A DNA stretch of 64,000 bases from Mesorhizobium sp. CAU 1732 (GTDB lineage Bacteria; Pseudomonadota; Alphaproteobacteria; Rhizobiales; Rhizobiaceae), in contig NZ_JBDQQR010000001.1 in the NCBI RefSeq assembly GCF_039888675.1, forward strand, positions 1,116,001 through 1,180,000. Reading direction: 5' to 3'. Position numbers and translations under genes: made by a program. Positions 8,442 through 17,390 of this stretch are shown here, one piece after another. Positions within the stretch are counted from its first letter, which is position 1; every line of letters starts with the position of its first letter. The notes below the pieces were generated by a model that did not search any database, was not told where the DNA came from, and saw nothing but the letters and a program-made list of their open reading frames with translations.

Positions 8442-10253
8442 ATGGCCAAGAAAAGTGCGCCTGATGACAGGTCGCAGCGCCATCGATCGGACAAGGCGCT
8501 GGCGCACCGCCTGAAGCGCCTGCGCGCCGATTCGATGAATCCCGTGATGGAGATGTCGGAAGCAGAAACGGCCTCAAGAACCGGAGCCGTCAGCGTCGAT
8601 TGCGGATGGGGCCGGCTGATCTTCGCGCAGACCTTCGAGAACGCGGCGGACCTCGTCTCCGCAATCCGCGAGGAGGGGCCGGAGCGTCGCGACATCGCGT
8701 TTTACGTGCGCGATCCGCACGTCCTTCTGGCCGAAGCGCCGCAGGAGATTTTTCTCGATCCGTCACACACGTTCCGGCTCGATCTGGCGACCTACCGGTC
8801 GGGACGACGACAGCCGCGCGGCTATTTCGTGAGGCGGCTGTCGTCCGAGGCGGATGCGCGCGCCGTCAACCGCATCTATGCCGCGCGTGGTATGGTATCC
8901 GTCCGGCCCGACTTCTTCTGGTCGAACCGTGACAATCGGGCCATCACCTATTTCGTAGCCGAGGACGAGGCCACCGGCGAGATCGTCGGCACGGTCACGG
9001 GCATCGATCACCGCCGGGCCTTTGCCGACCCGGAACAGGGCTCGTCGCTCTGGTGCCTTGCCGTCGATCCGCAGGCGCGCCATCCCGGCATCGGCGAGAT
9101 GCTCGTTCGCAGGCTTGCCGAGCATTTCAAGGCGCGGGGCGCGGCGCATATGGATCTGTCTGTCCTGCACGACAACGACCAGGCGATCGCACTTTACGAG
9201 AAGCTCGGTTTCCGCCGCGTTCCGGTCTTCGCGGTCAAGCGCAAGAATCCCATCAACGAGCGCCTCTATGCGCGCCCGCTGGAAGCCTATGACGCGCTGA
9301 ACCCCTATGCGCGGCTGATCGTCGACGAGGCGCGCAGGCGTGGCGTCCATGTCGAGATCACCGACGCCGAAGGCGGCTTCTTCCGGCTGTCGCATGGCGG
9401 GCGGTCGGTCCATTGTCGCGAAAGCCTCTCCGAGATGACGTCCGGCGTCGCGATGTCGATCTGCGACGACAAGGCCGTGACGCGCCGCGTCGTGGAAGCC
9501 GCGGGCATCGTCGTGCCCGAACAAATGGTTGCGGGAGATGACAGGCACGCTCTCCAGGCGTTTCTCGAAAAGCATGGCCGCGTGGTCGTGAAGCCCGCGC
9601 GCGGCGAGCAGGGCAGGGGCGTCGCGGTCGGGCTCGAAACGATCGAGGATATCGACCGTGCCGTCGCCACAGCGCGCGAGGTTTGCGACCGGGTGCTGGT
9701 GGAAGCCTGTTTCGACGGCGAGGATTTGCGGCTCGTCGTCATCGATTTTAAGCTGGTCGCCGCTGCTGTCCGCCGCCCGCCGCGTGTCGTCGGCGATGGC
9801 CGCAGCAACATCCGCAGGCTGATCGAGAGCCAGTCACGCAGGCGGTCTGCCGCAACGGGCGGCGAAAGCACTATCCCGATCGACGCCGAGACTGAGCGGT
9901 GCCTGGCTGCGGCCGGCTTCGATCTCGATACGGTGCCCGAGAGCGGAACCGACATCGTCGTGCGCAAGACTGCCAACCTCCACACTGGCGGCTCGATCCA
10001 CGATGTGACGGGCGTCGTTCATCATCGCCTCGTGGAAGCCGCGATCAATGCCGCGCGCGCGATCGACATTCCTGTGGTCGGCATCGATTTCATGGTGCAC
10101 TCGCCGACCGAGCCGGACTATGTGTTCATCGAGGCCAACGAGCGGCCCGGCCTTGCGAACCACGAACCGCAGCCGACGGCAGAGCGGTTCCTGGACCTGC
10201 TGTTCCCGCTCTCCGGCCACCGTGCAGCCACGCAGGCGCTCGGCAAGATGTAA
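8442..10253 (+). CDS. ngg: N-acetylglutaminylglutamine synthetase (GNAT/ATP-grasp fusion)
   Basis: A 603-residue bifunctional protein. A GNAT acetyltransferase module has its acetyl-CoA motif near residue 208 (VDPQARHPGIGEMLV). It is followed by an ATP-grasp ligase with the nucleotide lysine in VVVKPARGEQGRG (about 380) and the metal-binding FIEANERPGL near 562. The N-acetylation and peptide-bond activities together make N-acetylglutaminylglutamine, the substrate of the preceding amidotransferase. The charged, lysine/arginine-rich first 40 residues are typical of the family. ATG 8442 is preferred; ATG 8427, overlapping the asnO stop, is possible. Either way translation is probably coupled. 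The pathway is known from rhizobia and pseudomonads under osmotic stress. Confidence 0.94.
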   Translation: MAKKSAPDDRSQRHRSDKALAHRLKRLRADSMNPVMEMSEAETASRTGAVSVDCGWGRLIFAQTFENAADLVSAIREEGPERRDIAFYVRDPHVLLAEAPQEIFLDPSHTFRLDLATYRSGRRQPRGYFVRRLSSEADARAVNRIYAARGMVSVRPDFFWSNRDNRAITYFVAEDEATGEIVGTVTGIDHRRAFADPEQGSSLWCLAVDPQARHPGIGEMLVRRLAEHFKARGAAHMDLSVLHDNDQAIALYEKLGFRRVPVFAVKRKNPINERLYARPLEAYDALNPYARLIVDEARRRGVHVEITDAEGGFFRLSHGGRSVHCRESLSEMTSGVAMSICDDKAVTRRVVEAAGIVVPEQMVAGDDRHALQAFLEKHGRVVVKPARGEQGRGVAVGLETIEDIDRAVATAREVCDRVLVEACFDGEDLRLVVIDFKLVAAAVRRPPRVVGDGRSNIRRLIESQSRRRSAATGGESTIPIDAETERCLAAAGFDLDTVPESGTDIVVRKTANLHTGGSIHDVTGVVHHRLVEAAINAARAIDIPVVGIDFMVHSPTEPDYVFIEANERPGLANHEPQPTAERFLDLLFPLSGHRAATQALGKM

Positions 10254-10270
10254 CCCTTCGGGAGAGATCA

Positions 10271-11422
10271 ATGACCATCGACGAAGCCTACCTCGTCGCG
10301 CAGCTCAAGGCCCTCTTGGCCATCGACAGCCCAACGGGATACACGGACCAGGTGGTGCGCCACTGCTCCAAGGAGCTTGAGCGTCTTGGGCTTACACCCG
10401 AACTGACGCGGCGCGGGGCGATCCGCGCCGTGCGCCAGGGCAGCCGCCGCAAGGGCGCCCGCGCGGTCGTCACCCATCTCGACACGCTCGGCGCGCAGGT
10501 AAAGCTCGTCAAGGAGAATGGCCGCCTGGAACTCGTTCCCATAGGCCACTGGTCGGCGCGCTTCGCAGAAGGCGGGCGCGTGACGCTCTACAGCGAGCAG
10601 GGCAGCTTTCGCGGCAGTGTGCTGCCGCTCAAGGCCTCCGGCCACACCTACAATGACGAGGTCGATACGGCGCCTGTGGGCTGGGCGCATGTCGAACTGC
10701 GCATCGATGCGCCGACGCAGACGAAGCTCGAAACGCGCGCGCTCGGCATCGATGTCGGCGATTTCGTCGCCTTCGATACTGGGGCGGAGTTTCTCGACAA
10801 CGGCTTCATCAACTCCCGCCATCTGGACGACAAGGCCGGCGTGGCCATCGCGCTTGCCGCGATCGAAGCGCTCGAACGCGAGAACGTGAAGACCCCGGTC
10901 GACATCCACTGGCTGTTCACCATCGCCGAGGAAGTCGGCGTCGGCGCCGCATCCATCGTCACGCCCGAAATCGCCTCGATGGTGACGATCGACAACGGAA
11001 CCACCGCGCCTGGGCAGAACTCTTCGGAGTTCGGCGTCACGGTCGCCATGGCGGATCAGGCCGGGCCGTTCGATTATCATCTGACGAAGAAGCTCGTCGA
11101 TCTCTGCCGCGAGGGCGACATCCCCTACCAGAAGGATGTGTTCCGCTATTACCGGTCGGACTCGGCGTCGGCGATCGAGGCGGGCCACGACGTTCGCACC
11201 GCCTTGCTCGCCTTCGGCATCGATGCCTCGCACGGCTATGAGCGCATCCACGTCCATGCGCTGACGTCCGTCGCGACGCTTGTGGCAGCTTATGCAGAGA
11301 GCCCCATCGATATCGCCCGCGACGTGAAGGAGGTCTCCAGCCTCAAGGGCTTCCCGCGCCAGCCGATTGCCGAGGCCGAACAGCCGGACTTCGATCCCGC
11401 GAAGCTTGCCGCGTCGGAATAA
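10271..11422 (+). CDS. Osmoprotectant NAGGN system M42-family peptidase
   Basis: A 383-residue metallopeptidase of the M42/M20-like clan. Metal and catalytic residues are visible in THLDTLG (about 67-73), RHLDDKAGVA (about 182), IAEEVGVGA (about 219) and a late HVHALTS. It starts 17 bp after ngg with GGAGAG as ribosome site, so it belongs to the same operon. Homologues accompany the NAGGN genes in many bacteria. A role in turning over the dipeptide when osmolarity falls is a reasonable inference but is not shown by the sequence. Its stop is 4 bp from that of the convergent L,D-transpeptidase. Confidence 0.92.
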   Translation: MTIDEAYLVAQLKALLAIDSPTGYTDQVVRHCSKELERLGLTPELTRRGAIRAVRQGSRRKGARAVVTHLDTLGAQVKLVKENGRLELVPIGHWSARFAEGGRVTLYSEQGSFRGSVLPLKASGHTYNDEVDTAPVGWAHVELRIDAPTQTKLETRALGIDVGDFVAFDTGAEFLDNGFINSRHLDDKAGVAIALAAIEALERENVKTPVDIHWLFTIAEEVGVGAASIVTPEIASMVTIDNGTTAPGQNSSEFGVTVAMADQAGPFDYHLTKKLVDLCREGDIPYQKDVFRYYRSDSASAIEAGHDVRTALLAFGIDASHGYERIHVHALTSVATLVAAYAESPIDIARDVKEVSSLKGFPRQPIAEAEQPDFDPAKLAASE

Positions 11423-11426
11423 AGCC

Positions 11427-11855
11427 TCAGCGGCTGACGACGATGCGCACGTTCTTCAGGCCTTCCTTTTGCGCCAGACGGTAAAGCACGGCCGCGTTCC
11501 GCGTATCGAGCCGCACGCACCCGGCTGAAGCAGGTCTGCCCAGACGGTTGACCTGGTTCGTGCCGTGCACGGCATAATTGCCGTTGTAGAAGATGGCGTA
11601 GGGCATCGGCGCGTTGCTGTAGCGGCTGGACCGATGGTTCTTCGACAGCCACTTCGCCGACCAGCTTCCGGACGGCGTGACCTTGCCGGAGCGCGCTGTC
11701 GAGACCTTCCAGCGGTACTTGACCTGGCCGCGATGCACGACGGTCATCGTCTGGGTCGCGATATCGACCTTTGCCACAACGGTCGCGGCCTGTGCCGCGG
11801 CAGGAACGCCCAGTGACACGGTGAGAGCCAATGCAATCCGTGCAAAGATGTTCAT
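11427..11855 (-). CDS. L,D-transpeptidase (YkuD domain), secreted
   Basis: A 142-residue protein with a cleavable signal peptide (MNIFARIALALTVSLG..AQA, cut near residue 23). A compact YkuD domain carries the catalytic HGTN (His97) and SAGCVRL (Cys113). Such enzymes form 3-3 cross-links in peptidoglycan or attach outer-membrane proteins to it, acting in the periplasm. The start at ATG 11855 places the signal peptide correctly. The protein is short for the family and has no extra binding domain. Its gene is convergent with the NAGGN peptidase gene, with no room for a separate terminator. Confidence 0.93.
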   Translation of the reverse strand: MNIFARIALALTVSLGVPAAAQAATVVAKVDIATQTMTVVHRGQVKYRWKVSTARSGKVTPSGSWSAKWLSKNHRSSRYSNAPMPYAIFYNGNYAVHGTNQVNRLGRPASAGCVRLDTRNAAVLYRLAQKEGLKNVRIVVSR

Positions 11856-12066
11856 AGCTTCGCCTCGATCCGGTAACGCCAAGAACAGCGTAAGAGGGCC
11901 TGAAGCTATTGCCGAAACATTTCCATGTGGTGAAACGGTAGACTTAACGAAGTCTTCGAGGACGGCGCCGTTGATCGCTCGCTGCGCGCGGTTTTATCGT
12001 GGTTGCATGACCGGTGCTGCGCGACCCCAAAGGCCGCACAGTCTTCATTTTCGATCGTGCTGGACG

Positions 12067-12972
12067 CTACGCGGAGTGCCGGTGATGCCAGCGAACCGCA
12101 GGCGAGGCAGGGATGCGGCGCGCCGAGTTGCGCAAGAGGTCCCCGATCTCGTCTGCGACGAACCGCATGGTTTCCGCCGTGCGGAGATCACCGATCATGA
12201 ACTCGCTCGCGCCCGCTTCGACATAGGGCAGGAGAGCCAGAACCGCGCGTTCGGCAAGTGCGGGCTGGTGCAAACTCCCGTGAAGCCGCCCGGCCACCAT
12301 CTGCTCGACCGTTACCGGAACCGCGAACCTGATCTTGTCGGCGCGCCCGAAACCGGATGCGAGTGATCGCACACGCTCGATCTGGTTCGCGACGTCCTGA
12401 ACCGGTCCCGGCACAAGTTCGATGACATCCGCGTGGCGTGCAGCGACCTTCATCGCCACACCGGTCGTGGCGGCGATGCGCAGGGAAATGCCGAGGCCCT
12501 GCGGCCCCTTTTCCGGCACATATCCCGCGCGAACGCTATAAAACTCGCCTTCGTGATCAAAGGGATAGGCGTTGGACCAAAGCCGCTTGAGCAGCGTCAG
12601 ATATTCGTCCGTCTGGCGCCAGCCTGCCTCGTGCGAGGTCAGTCCCTCGTCGGGTCCGCCGCTGGCGAACCGCAGCGCGAGACGGCCTTCCGTCAGGCGA
12701 TCGAGATAGGCGAGTTGCCGGGCCGAAACGGTCGGCGCGATCACGCCTGCGAGATGCGTGACGATGATGGTCATGGCGTCGGTCGCTCGCGCGACATTGG
12801 CCGCCACGTCGAGATTGGCGAGCGTTCCGCCGGTGTGATCGACGACGACCGATGAGAATCCCGACCGATCCGCCAGGATCAGTTGCTCGCGATACGTGTC
12901 CGGGTTGAAGAAGAAATCTTCCGCGGCTTCCACAGCAGCAAGACTTGGACTGAGTGTGAATGCTATCGACAT
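12067..12972 (-). CDS. LLM-class flavin-dependent oxidoreductase
   Basis: A 301-residue TIM-barrel flavoprotein of the luciferase-like monooxygenase family, resembling alkanesulfonate monooxygenase SsuD. Family signatures include RLALRFASGGPDEG near residue 100 and the helix SARQLAYLDRLTEGR just before it. It is shorter than SsuD (about 380), with the C-terminal part abbreviated. There is no neighbouring sulfonate ABC transporter or flavin reductase, so the substrate is open. About 210 bp separate its end from the L,D-transpeptidase start. The last 12 residues (SPAVRWHHRHSA) look poorly conserved. Confidence 0.85.
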   Translation of the reverse strand: MSIAFTLSPSLAAVEAAEDFFFNPDTYREQLILADRSGFSSVVVDHTGGTLANLDVAANVARATDAMTIIVTHLAGVIAPTVSARQLAYLDRLTEGRLALRFASGGPDEGLTSHEAGWRQTDEYLTLLKRLWSNAYPFDHEGEFYSVRAGYVPEKGPQGLGISLRIAATTGVAMKVAARHADVIELVPGPVQDVANQIERVRSLASGFGRADKIRFAVPVTVEQMVAGRLHGSLHQPALAERAVLALLPYVEAGASEFMIGDLRTAETMRFVADEIGDLLRNSARRIPASPAVRWHHRHSA

Positions 12973-13039
12973 GTCATCCTCCGTGCACAGTCAGGCGTTT
13001 CAAGAAGATGGGCCAGCCGGCATGCCGGCCGGAATGGGT

Positions 13040-13174
13040 TCATGCAACCAGACCGAGCACCAATGCGCTCGCAAAGGCGAAGGCGAGCGCGAACATCGCA
13101 TAGGCCGGGACGCGGTTGGCGACGCTCGATACGCGGGCAGTCCGTCGATTTGGGGAACCTTGAATATAGGCCAT
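13040..13174 (-). CDS. Small membrane protein of unknown function
   Basis: A 44-residue ORF starting MAYIQGSPNRRTARV, with one transmembrane helix at the C-terminus (about residues 26-44, MFALAFAFASALVLGL). The ribosome site AAGGAGGACGGT precedes ATG perfectly, the best reason to believe the gene. A longer in-frame start at 13252 lacks such a site. The arginine-rich N-terminus ahead of the helix predicts an N-in anchor. Function is unknown; many rhizobia have similar short proteins. Confidence 0.65.
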   Translation of the reverse strand: MAYIQGSPNRRTARVSSVANRVPAYAMFALAFAFASALVLGLVA

Positions 13175-13399
13175 ACCGTCCTCCTTCAGCGCCTTAAGTC
13201 TATTAAACCAGTAGAATTTGTCGATTTCTTTTTTGAGCGAATTGTGAGGCAATTTTTGCGCATTAGGCTGGAATCTTAGATGACTGTTCCGGCGAGCCTG
13301 CGATCCAGGCCGCTCGACGTATTGCGCGCGTCGGACGGAACCGCACCGGAGACGCGGTCGTTTGCCTACCTCCAGCCGGTTCCAGATCGTCGAGGCAAC

Positions 13400-14074
13400 A
13401 TGACGCTTTCAATCATCGCCCGGTGCGCGCAGACGGGCCAGTTCGGCATCAGCGCAACGACGGCCTTGCCTGCGGTAGGCAAGCTGCTCGACCACGCGCA
13501 TACGGGGCTGGGTGCAGTCGCCACCCAGGGCAAGCTCAATCCCTATCTCGGCATCGATGGCATCCGCCTTCTCGAACAGGGCCGGACCGCCAGGGAGGTC
13601 GTCGATGAACTCAGCCGCGCCGACGAAATGGCCGCACGTCGCCAATTTGCCGTGATCGATTCGCGCGGCGAAACCGCCGTGTGGACCGGCGACGGCTGTA
13701 AGGACTACGCCGGCTCCATCGAGGGCGATGGATTCAGCGTCCAGGGCAATCGGTTGGCGGACAGGGGCGTCATCGAAGCAGCCGCCCGATCCTACGAGGC
13801 ACACCGCGGCGAACCGCTCGTCGAGAGGCTCCTGAACTCTCTTGCGGCTGGCGTGGACGCCGGCGGCGACCGGCTTGGCGAGCAATCCGCCTCCATCTTG
13901 GTCGTGGCGGATCAGGAATACCCGTTATGGGATATCCGCGTCGATCAGCACGACCACCCGATCGCCGAGCTGATCCGCCTCAAGCGGGTCTTTCAGGAAG
14001 AACTGTATCCGCACATCCTGCTGATGCCGACGCGCGAGTATCCGGCTGGTCAGCCCGGCGAGTACGATGTCTGA
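13400..14074 (+). CDS. DUF1028 family protein
   Basis: A 224-residue protein beginning MTLSIIARCAQTGQFGISAT, the standard DUF1028 start, with the family core AVATQGKLNPYLG and GNRLADRGV. The fold resembles Ntn hydrolases, and the family is thought to hydrolyse amide bonds, without an established substrate. An upstream in-frame start at 13280 adds 40 unrelated residues. The 3' end overlaps the next gene by 8 bp, so the two are translationally coupled. That points to a shared pathway with the N-formylglutamate amidohydrolase-like enzyme. Confidence 0.88.
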   Translation: MTLSIIARCAQTGQFGISATTALPAVGKLLDHAHTGLGAVATQGKLNPYLGIDGIRLLEQGRTAREVVDELSRADEMAARRQFAVIDSRGETAVWTGDGCKDYAGSIEGDGFSVQGNRLADRGVIEAAARSYEAHRGEPLVERLLNSLAAGVDAGGDRLGEQSASILVVADQEYPLWDIRVDQHDHPIAELIRLKRVFQEELYPHILLMPTREYPAGQPGEYDV

Positions 14075-14921
14075 GTACAGCATTCACGATGCGGTGGACC
14101 TGATCGAGCCGCAAGGCGAGGCGCTTCCGATCGTTTTCGATTCCCCACACAGCGGCACCACCTACCCGGATGATTTTGCCCATGCGGTCGATCCGTTTCT
14201 CCTCCATGCGGGAGAAGACAGGTTCGTCGACGATCTCATCATCGACGCGCCACGACACGGTATCGTTCTCATCCGTGCCCTTTTCGCCCGAACCTATATC
14301 GACCCGAATCGCGAACCGGGTGATCTCGATCCCGAACTGCTCGAGCAGGACTGGCCGGAAGCGATCGAGGCGGGAAGACACAGCCAAAGAGGCGTTGGGC
14401 TTGTCTTTCGCCTTATTGGAGGCGGCGTGCCGATCTACGCCCGCCGGCTGGGGGCATCGGAACTCAACCATCGGATCGAAAACTACTGGCGCCCCTATCA
14501 TGCGTGCCTCGCCGGCCGCATCGACGCTCTGCACGCCCGCCACGGCGCGGTGTGGCATGTCGATTGGCATTCGATGCTGGCCGTGGGCAACGATCTGTCG
14601 CCCGATCCGGGCGTCCACAGGCCGGATTTCGTGCTCGGCGACCTGCACGGAACGAGTTGTGATCCCGAATTCACCGACTTCATCGCCTCGGCCCTGGGCG
14701 ATCTCGGTTACACGGTGGGGCTCAACGAACCCTATGCCGGCGCTCACATCGTCGAACACTATGGCAGGCCAAAAGACGCCCGCCACTCGATCCAGATCGA
14801 GATCAATCGCGGCCTCTATATGGAGCAGGATACGCTTGGCCGGACGGATGGATTACCCACCCTGCGCACCGCCCTCGACGCCTTCTCTGCCAAGCTCGCG
14901 CAATGGATAACGTCGCGCTGA
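14067..14921 (+). CDS. N-formylglutamate amidohydrolase family protein
   Basis: A 284-residue zinc hydrolase of the N-formylglutamate amidohydrolase family. The N-terminal metal/active-site segment FDSPHSGTTYPDDF, the central HVDWHSML and VLGDLHGTSCDPEFTDF, and EHYGRPKDARHSIQIEINR are all intact. Classical members act in histidine degradation (HutG), but no hut gene is nearby and the coupled partner is DUF1028. The true substrate, some N-acyl amino acid or amide, is therefore open. The start ATG lies inside the upstream gene. Confidence 0.9.
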   Translation: MSEYSIHDAVDLIEPQGEALPIVFDSPHSGTTYPDDFAHAVDPFLLHAGEDRFVDDLIIDAPRHGIVLIRALFARTYIDPNREPGDLDPELLEQDWPEAIEAGRHSQRGVGLVFRLIGGGVPIYARRLGASELNHRIENYWRPYHACLAGRIDALHARHGAVWHVDWHSMLAVGNDLSPDPGVHRPDFVLGDLHGTSCDPEFTDFIASALGDLGYTVGLNEPYAGAHIVEHYGRPKDARHSIQIEINRGLYMEQDTLGRTDGLPTLRTALDAFSAKLAQWITSR

Positions 14922-14963
14922 TCCAGCGCACGAAAGGATTCCAGCGATTTCAAGGGGATGGAC

Positions 14964-15038
<75 letters not shown>

Positions 15039-15170
15039 ATGTCGCGAATGCGGCGGACTTCTGCCACATGGATGCGGGGAGCGCAAGCGCGGATCGGCGC
15101 AAACTTGGGGTTGTTTCCACATGGGGCGAGTCTCGACTTCCAGCCGCCGGCTTATGATCCGCTGTGCCGT

Positions 15171-15198
15171 TTGAGCAGACGCGCGGCTCTGCTATAGC
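15171..15198 (+). promoter_or_regulatory. Probable promoter of the murA cluster
   Basis: A -35-like TTGAGC (15171-15176) and a -10-like TATAGC (15193-15198) are spaced 16 bp, 45 bp upstream of the first gene of the cluster. Each hexamer matches the consensus at four of six positions. Confidence 0.4.
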
Positions 15199-15242
15199 TG
15201 CGCCGCCAGATGAACATAATTTCCATCTAGCCGGAGACTGCA

Positions 15243-15437
15243 GTGAGCACGCGGGACGAACACGCTCGAAATATCGCCGATCAACAGGCCAGAAAGCAGG
15301 CGCGGCTGGCGGAAAAGCTGCGCGCCAACCTCCAACGCCGCAAGGCGCAGGCCCGGTCGCGGCGCGCTGGCGAGGAGGATGCCCGTCCCGACGGGCTGGC
15401 GGATGTCGGCGCGGAAGCGTCGGACGACAAGGATTGA
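15243..15437 (+). CDS. Conserved small hypothetical protein upstream of murA
   Basis: A 64-residue, strongly charged, helical protein starting at GTG (MSTRDEHARNIADQQARKQA), rich in Arg, Lys, Ala and Gln and lacking cysteine or membrane segments. CCGGAG sits upstream as ribosome site. Short basic proteins with a central NLQRRKAQARSRR element lie before murA in other rhizobia as far as I recall, which supports it being a gene. Function is unknown. It is 110 bp ahead of murA. Confidence 0.7.
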   Translation: MSTRDEHARNIADQQARKQARLAEKLRANLQRRKAQARSRRAGEEDARPDGLADVGAEASDDKD

Positions 15438-15547
15438 AGGGCCGTCCTGCGGCTTACCCAGCGTGCAGTTGTGTCGGCGCAGCCGCTGGGTTAGAGGGGC
15501 CGGCTCGAAAATGAGACGAGAGCCGGGTACTCCGGCAAGGGGATCGA

Positions 15548-16837
15548 ATGGATCGCATCAGGATTGTCGGTGGAAACGCGCTCAACGGCACGATTCCCAT
15601 CTCGGGCGCGAAGAACGCGGCGCTGCCGCTCATGATCGCGTCGCTCTTGACCGACGGCACGCTGAGCCTCGGCAACGTGCCGCATCTGGCCGACGTGGAA
15701 CAGCTCACCCGCATTCTCGGCAATCACGGCGTCGATTATTCGGTCAACGGTCGTCGCGAGCAGCAGAATTCCGGCTATGCCCGCACCATCAATTTCACCG
15801 CGAAGTCGATCGTCGATACGACCGCGCCTTATGAACTCGTCTCCAAGATGCGTGCCTCCTTCTGGGTGATCGGGCCGCTTCTGGCGCGCATGGGCGAGGC
15901 GCGCGTGTCGCTGCCCGGTGGCTGCGCGATCGGTACGCGCCCGGTGGATCTGTTTATCGACGGCCTGCGTGCGCTTGGCGCCGAGATCGAAATCGAGCAG
16001 GGTTATGTGCACGCGCGTGCGCCCAAGGGCCTCATTGGCAACCGCTACGTGTTTCCGAAAGTCTCGGTCGGCGCGACGCATGTTCTGCTGATGGCGGCAT
16101 CGCTGGCCCATGGTCAGACCGTCCTCGAGAATGCGGCGCGCGAGCCGGAAATCGTCAACCTCGCGGAATGCCTGAACGCCATGGGCGCGAAGATTTCCGG
16201 TGCGGGCACGCCGACGATCGTCATCGACGGTGTGACGTCGCTGTCGGGCGCGACGCATGACGTGATTCCCGACCGCATCGAAACCGGCACCTATGCCATG
16301 GCGGTTGCCATGACCGGCGGCGATGTCGTGCTCGAAGGCGCGCGTGCGGACCTTCTGGACACTGCGCTCGACACGCTGACCCAGGCGGGTGTCGAGGTGA
16401 CGCCACTAAACTCCGGCATCCGCATTCGGCGCAACGGCTCCGGCATCATGCCGGTCGATGTGACCACGGAACCGTTCCCGGGCTTTCCGACCGATCTGCA
16501 GGCGCAATTGATGGGCCTGATGACGATGGCCAAGGGCAAGTCGCGCATCACCGAGACGATCTTCGAAAATCGCTTCATGCACGTTCAGGAGCTTGCCCGC
16601 CTCGGGGCGAAGATCACGCTCTCCGGGCAGACCGCGATCGTCGAGGGCGTGTCGCAGTTGCATGGAGCGCCCGTCATGGCGACCGACCTACGGGCTTCGG
16701 TTTCGCTCGTCATTGCGGGCCTCGCCGCGCAGGGCGAAACGGTGGTGAATCGTGTCTACCATCTGGATCGCGGTTTCGAGCGTCTGGAAGAGAAGCTGTC
16801 CGGCTGCGGCGCCACGATCGAGCGCCTGTCCTCCTGA
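15548..16837 (+). CDS. murA: UDP-N-acetylglucosamine 1-carboxyvinyltransferase
   Basis: A 429-residue EPSP-synthase-fold enzyme catalysing the first committed step of peptidoglycan synthesis, transfer of enolpyruvate from PEP to UDP-GlcNAc in the cytoplasm. Lys22 in [10 protein letters not shown] and the PEP-binding Cys126 in [16 protein letters not shown] are present; the cysteine means sensitivity to fosfomycin would be expected. Length matches the family. It opens the conserved run of cell-envelope and housekeeping genes that ends at tRNA-Phe. Confidence 0.98.
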   Translation: MDRIRIVGGNALNGTIPISGAKNAALPLMIASLLTDGTLSLGNVPHLADVEQLTRILGNHGVDYSVNGRREQQNSGYARTINFTAKSIVDTTAPYELVSKMRASFWVIGPLLARMGEARVSLPGGCAIGTRPVDLFIDGLRALGAEIEIEQGYVHARAPKGLIGNRYVFPKVSVGATHVLLMAASLAHGQTVLENAAREPEIVNLAECLNAMGAKISGAGTPTIVIDGVTSLSGATHDVIPDRIETGTYAMAVAMTGGDVVLEGARADLLDTALDTLTQAGVEVTPLNSGIRIRRNGSGIMPVDVTTEPFPGFPTDLQAQLMGLMTMAKGKSRITETIFENRFMHVQELARLGAKITLSGQTAIVEGVSQLHGAPVMATDLRASVSLVIAGLAAQGETVVNRVYHLDRGFERLEEKLSGCGATIERLSS

Positions 16838-16941
16838 CAAAATGACGGCGGCGCGCGATCTCTATCGCCCCCTCCGGTTGCGCTGCACATGAAGACGGCA
16901 TAACACCGGGTTTGAACAATCCGGCCCGGATCGCGCACGCC

Positions 16942-17376
16942 ATGGCAGACTTGAAGCTCGTAGCCCTCGACGAACAGGATTTGGAAATCGTCTCCGCGCA
17001 CGTTCAGGACGCGGTGATGAAGGTCGGCGATCTGGATTTCCTGGCGGCGGACGGCCGTTTCGTGGTGGCGATGAACCGCTTCGTCTGGGAAAACAAGCGC
17101 AAGCTGTTTTCATCCCGTAACGAGCGCCGCCGCAGCGTTCTGCATTTCGAGGCGGTCAAGGCGGTGAAGACCGCCGGCTTTTCGCGCGACAAGGACGACG
17201 AAATCCTGTCTCTCCTCGCCATCAGCTTCGTTCCCGGCGACGCCCCCGCAGGGGCGGTCGAGATCACGTTTGCCGGTGGCGCCGCGATCCGCCTTGAGGT
17301 GGACTATATCGAGGCACGGCTCGCCGATCTCGGCGCGGCATGGGAAGCCGCCTCTCGCCCGCTGCACAAGAGCTGA
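16942..17376 (+). CDS. DUF2948 family protein
   Basis: A 144-residue protein beginning MADLKLVALDEQDLEIVSAH, the characteristic DUF2948 start. Further conserved patches are VGDLDFLAADGRFV and RRRSVLHFEAV. An in-frame TTG at 16912 would add ten residues and is less likely. It is found between murA and hisD in Hyphomicrobiales. No function is known and no catalytic motif is evident. hisD begins 15 bp after its stop. Confidence 0.88.
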   Translation: MADLKLVALDEQDLEIVSAHVQDAVMKVGDLDFLAADGRFVVAMNRFVWENKRKLFSSRNERRRSVLHFEAVKAVKTAGFSRDKDDEILSLLAISFVPGDAPAGAVEITFAGGAAIRLEVDYIEARLADLGAAWEAASRPLHKS

Positions 17377-17390
17377 GGCAGGGAGCGACG

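Noticed and set aside
11677..12366. A 229-codon plus-strand frame spanning the gap between two minus-strand genes
   Set aside because: No ribosome site, and both ends overlap real genes antisense; composition is atypical.
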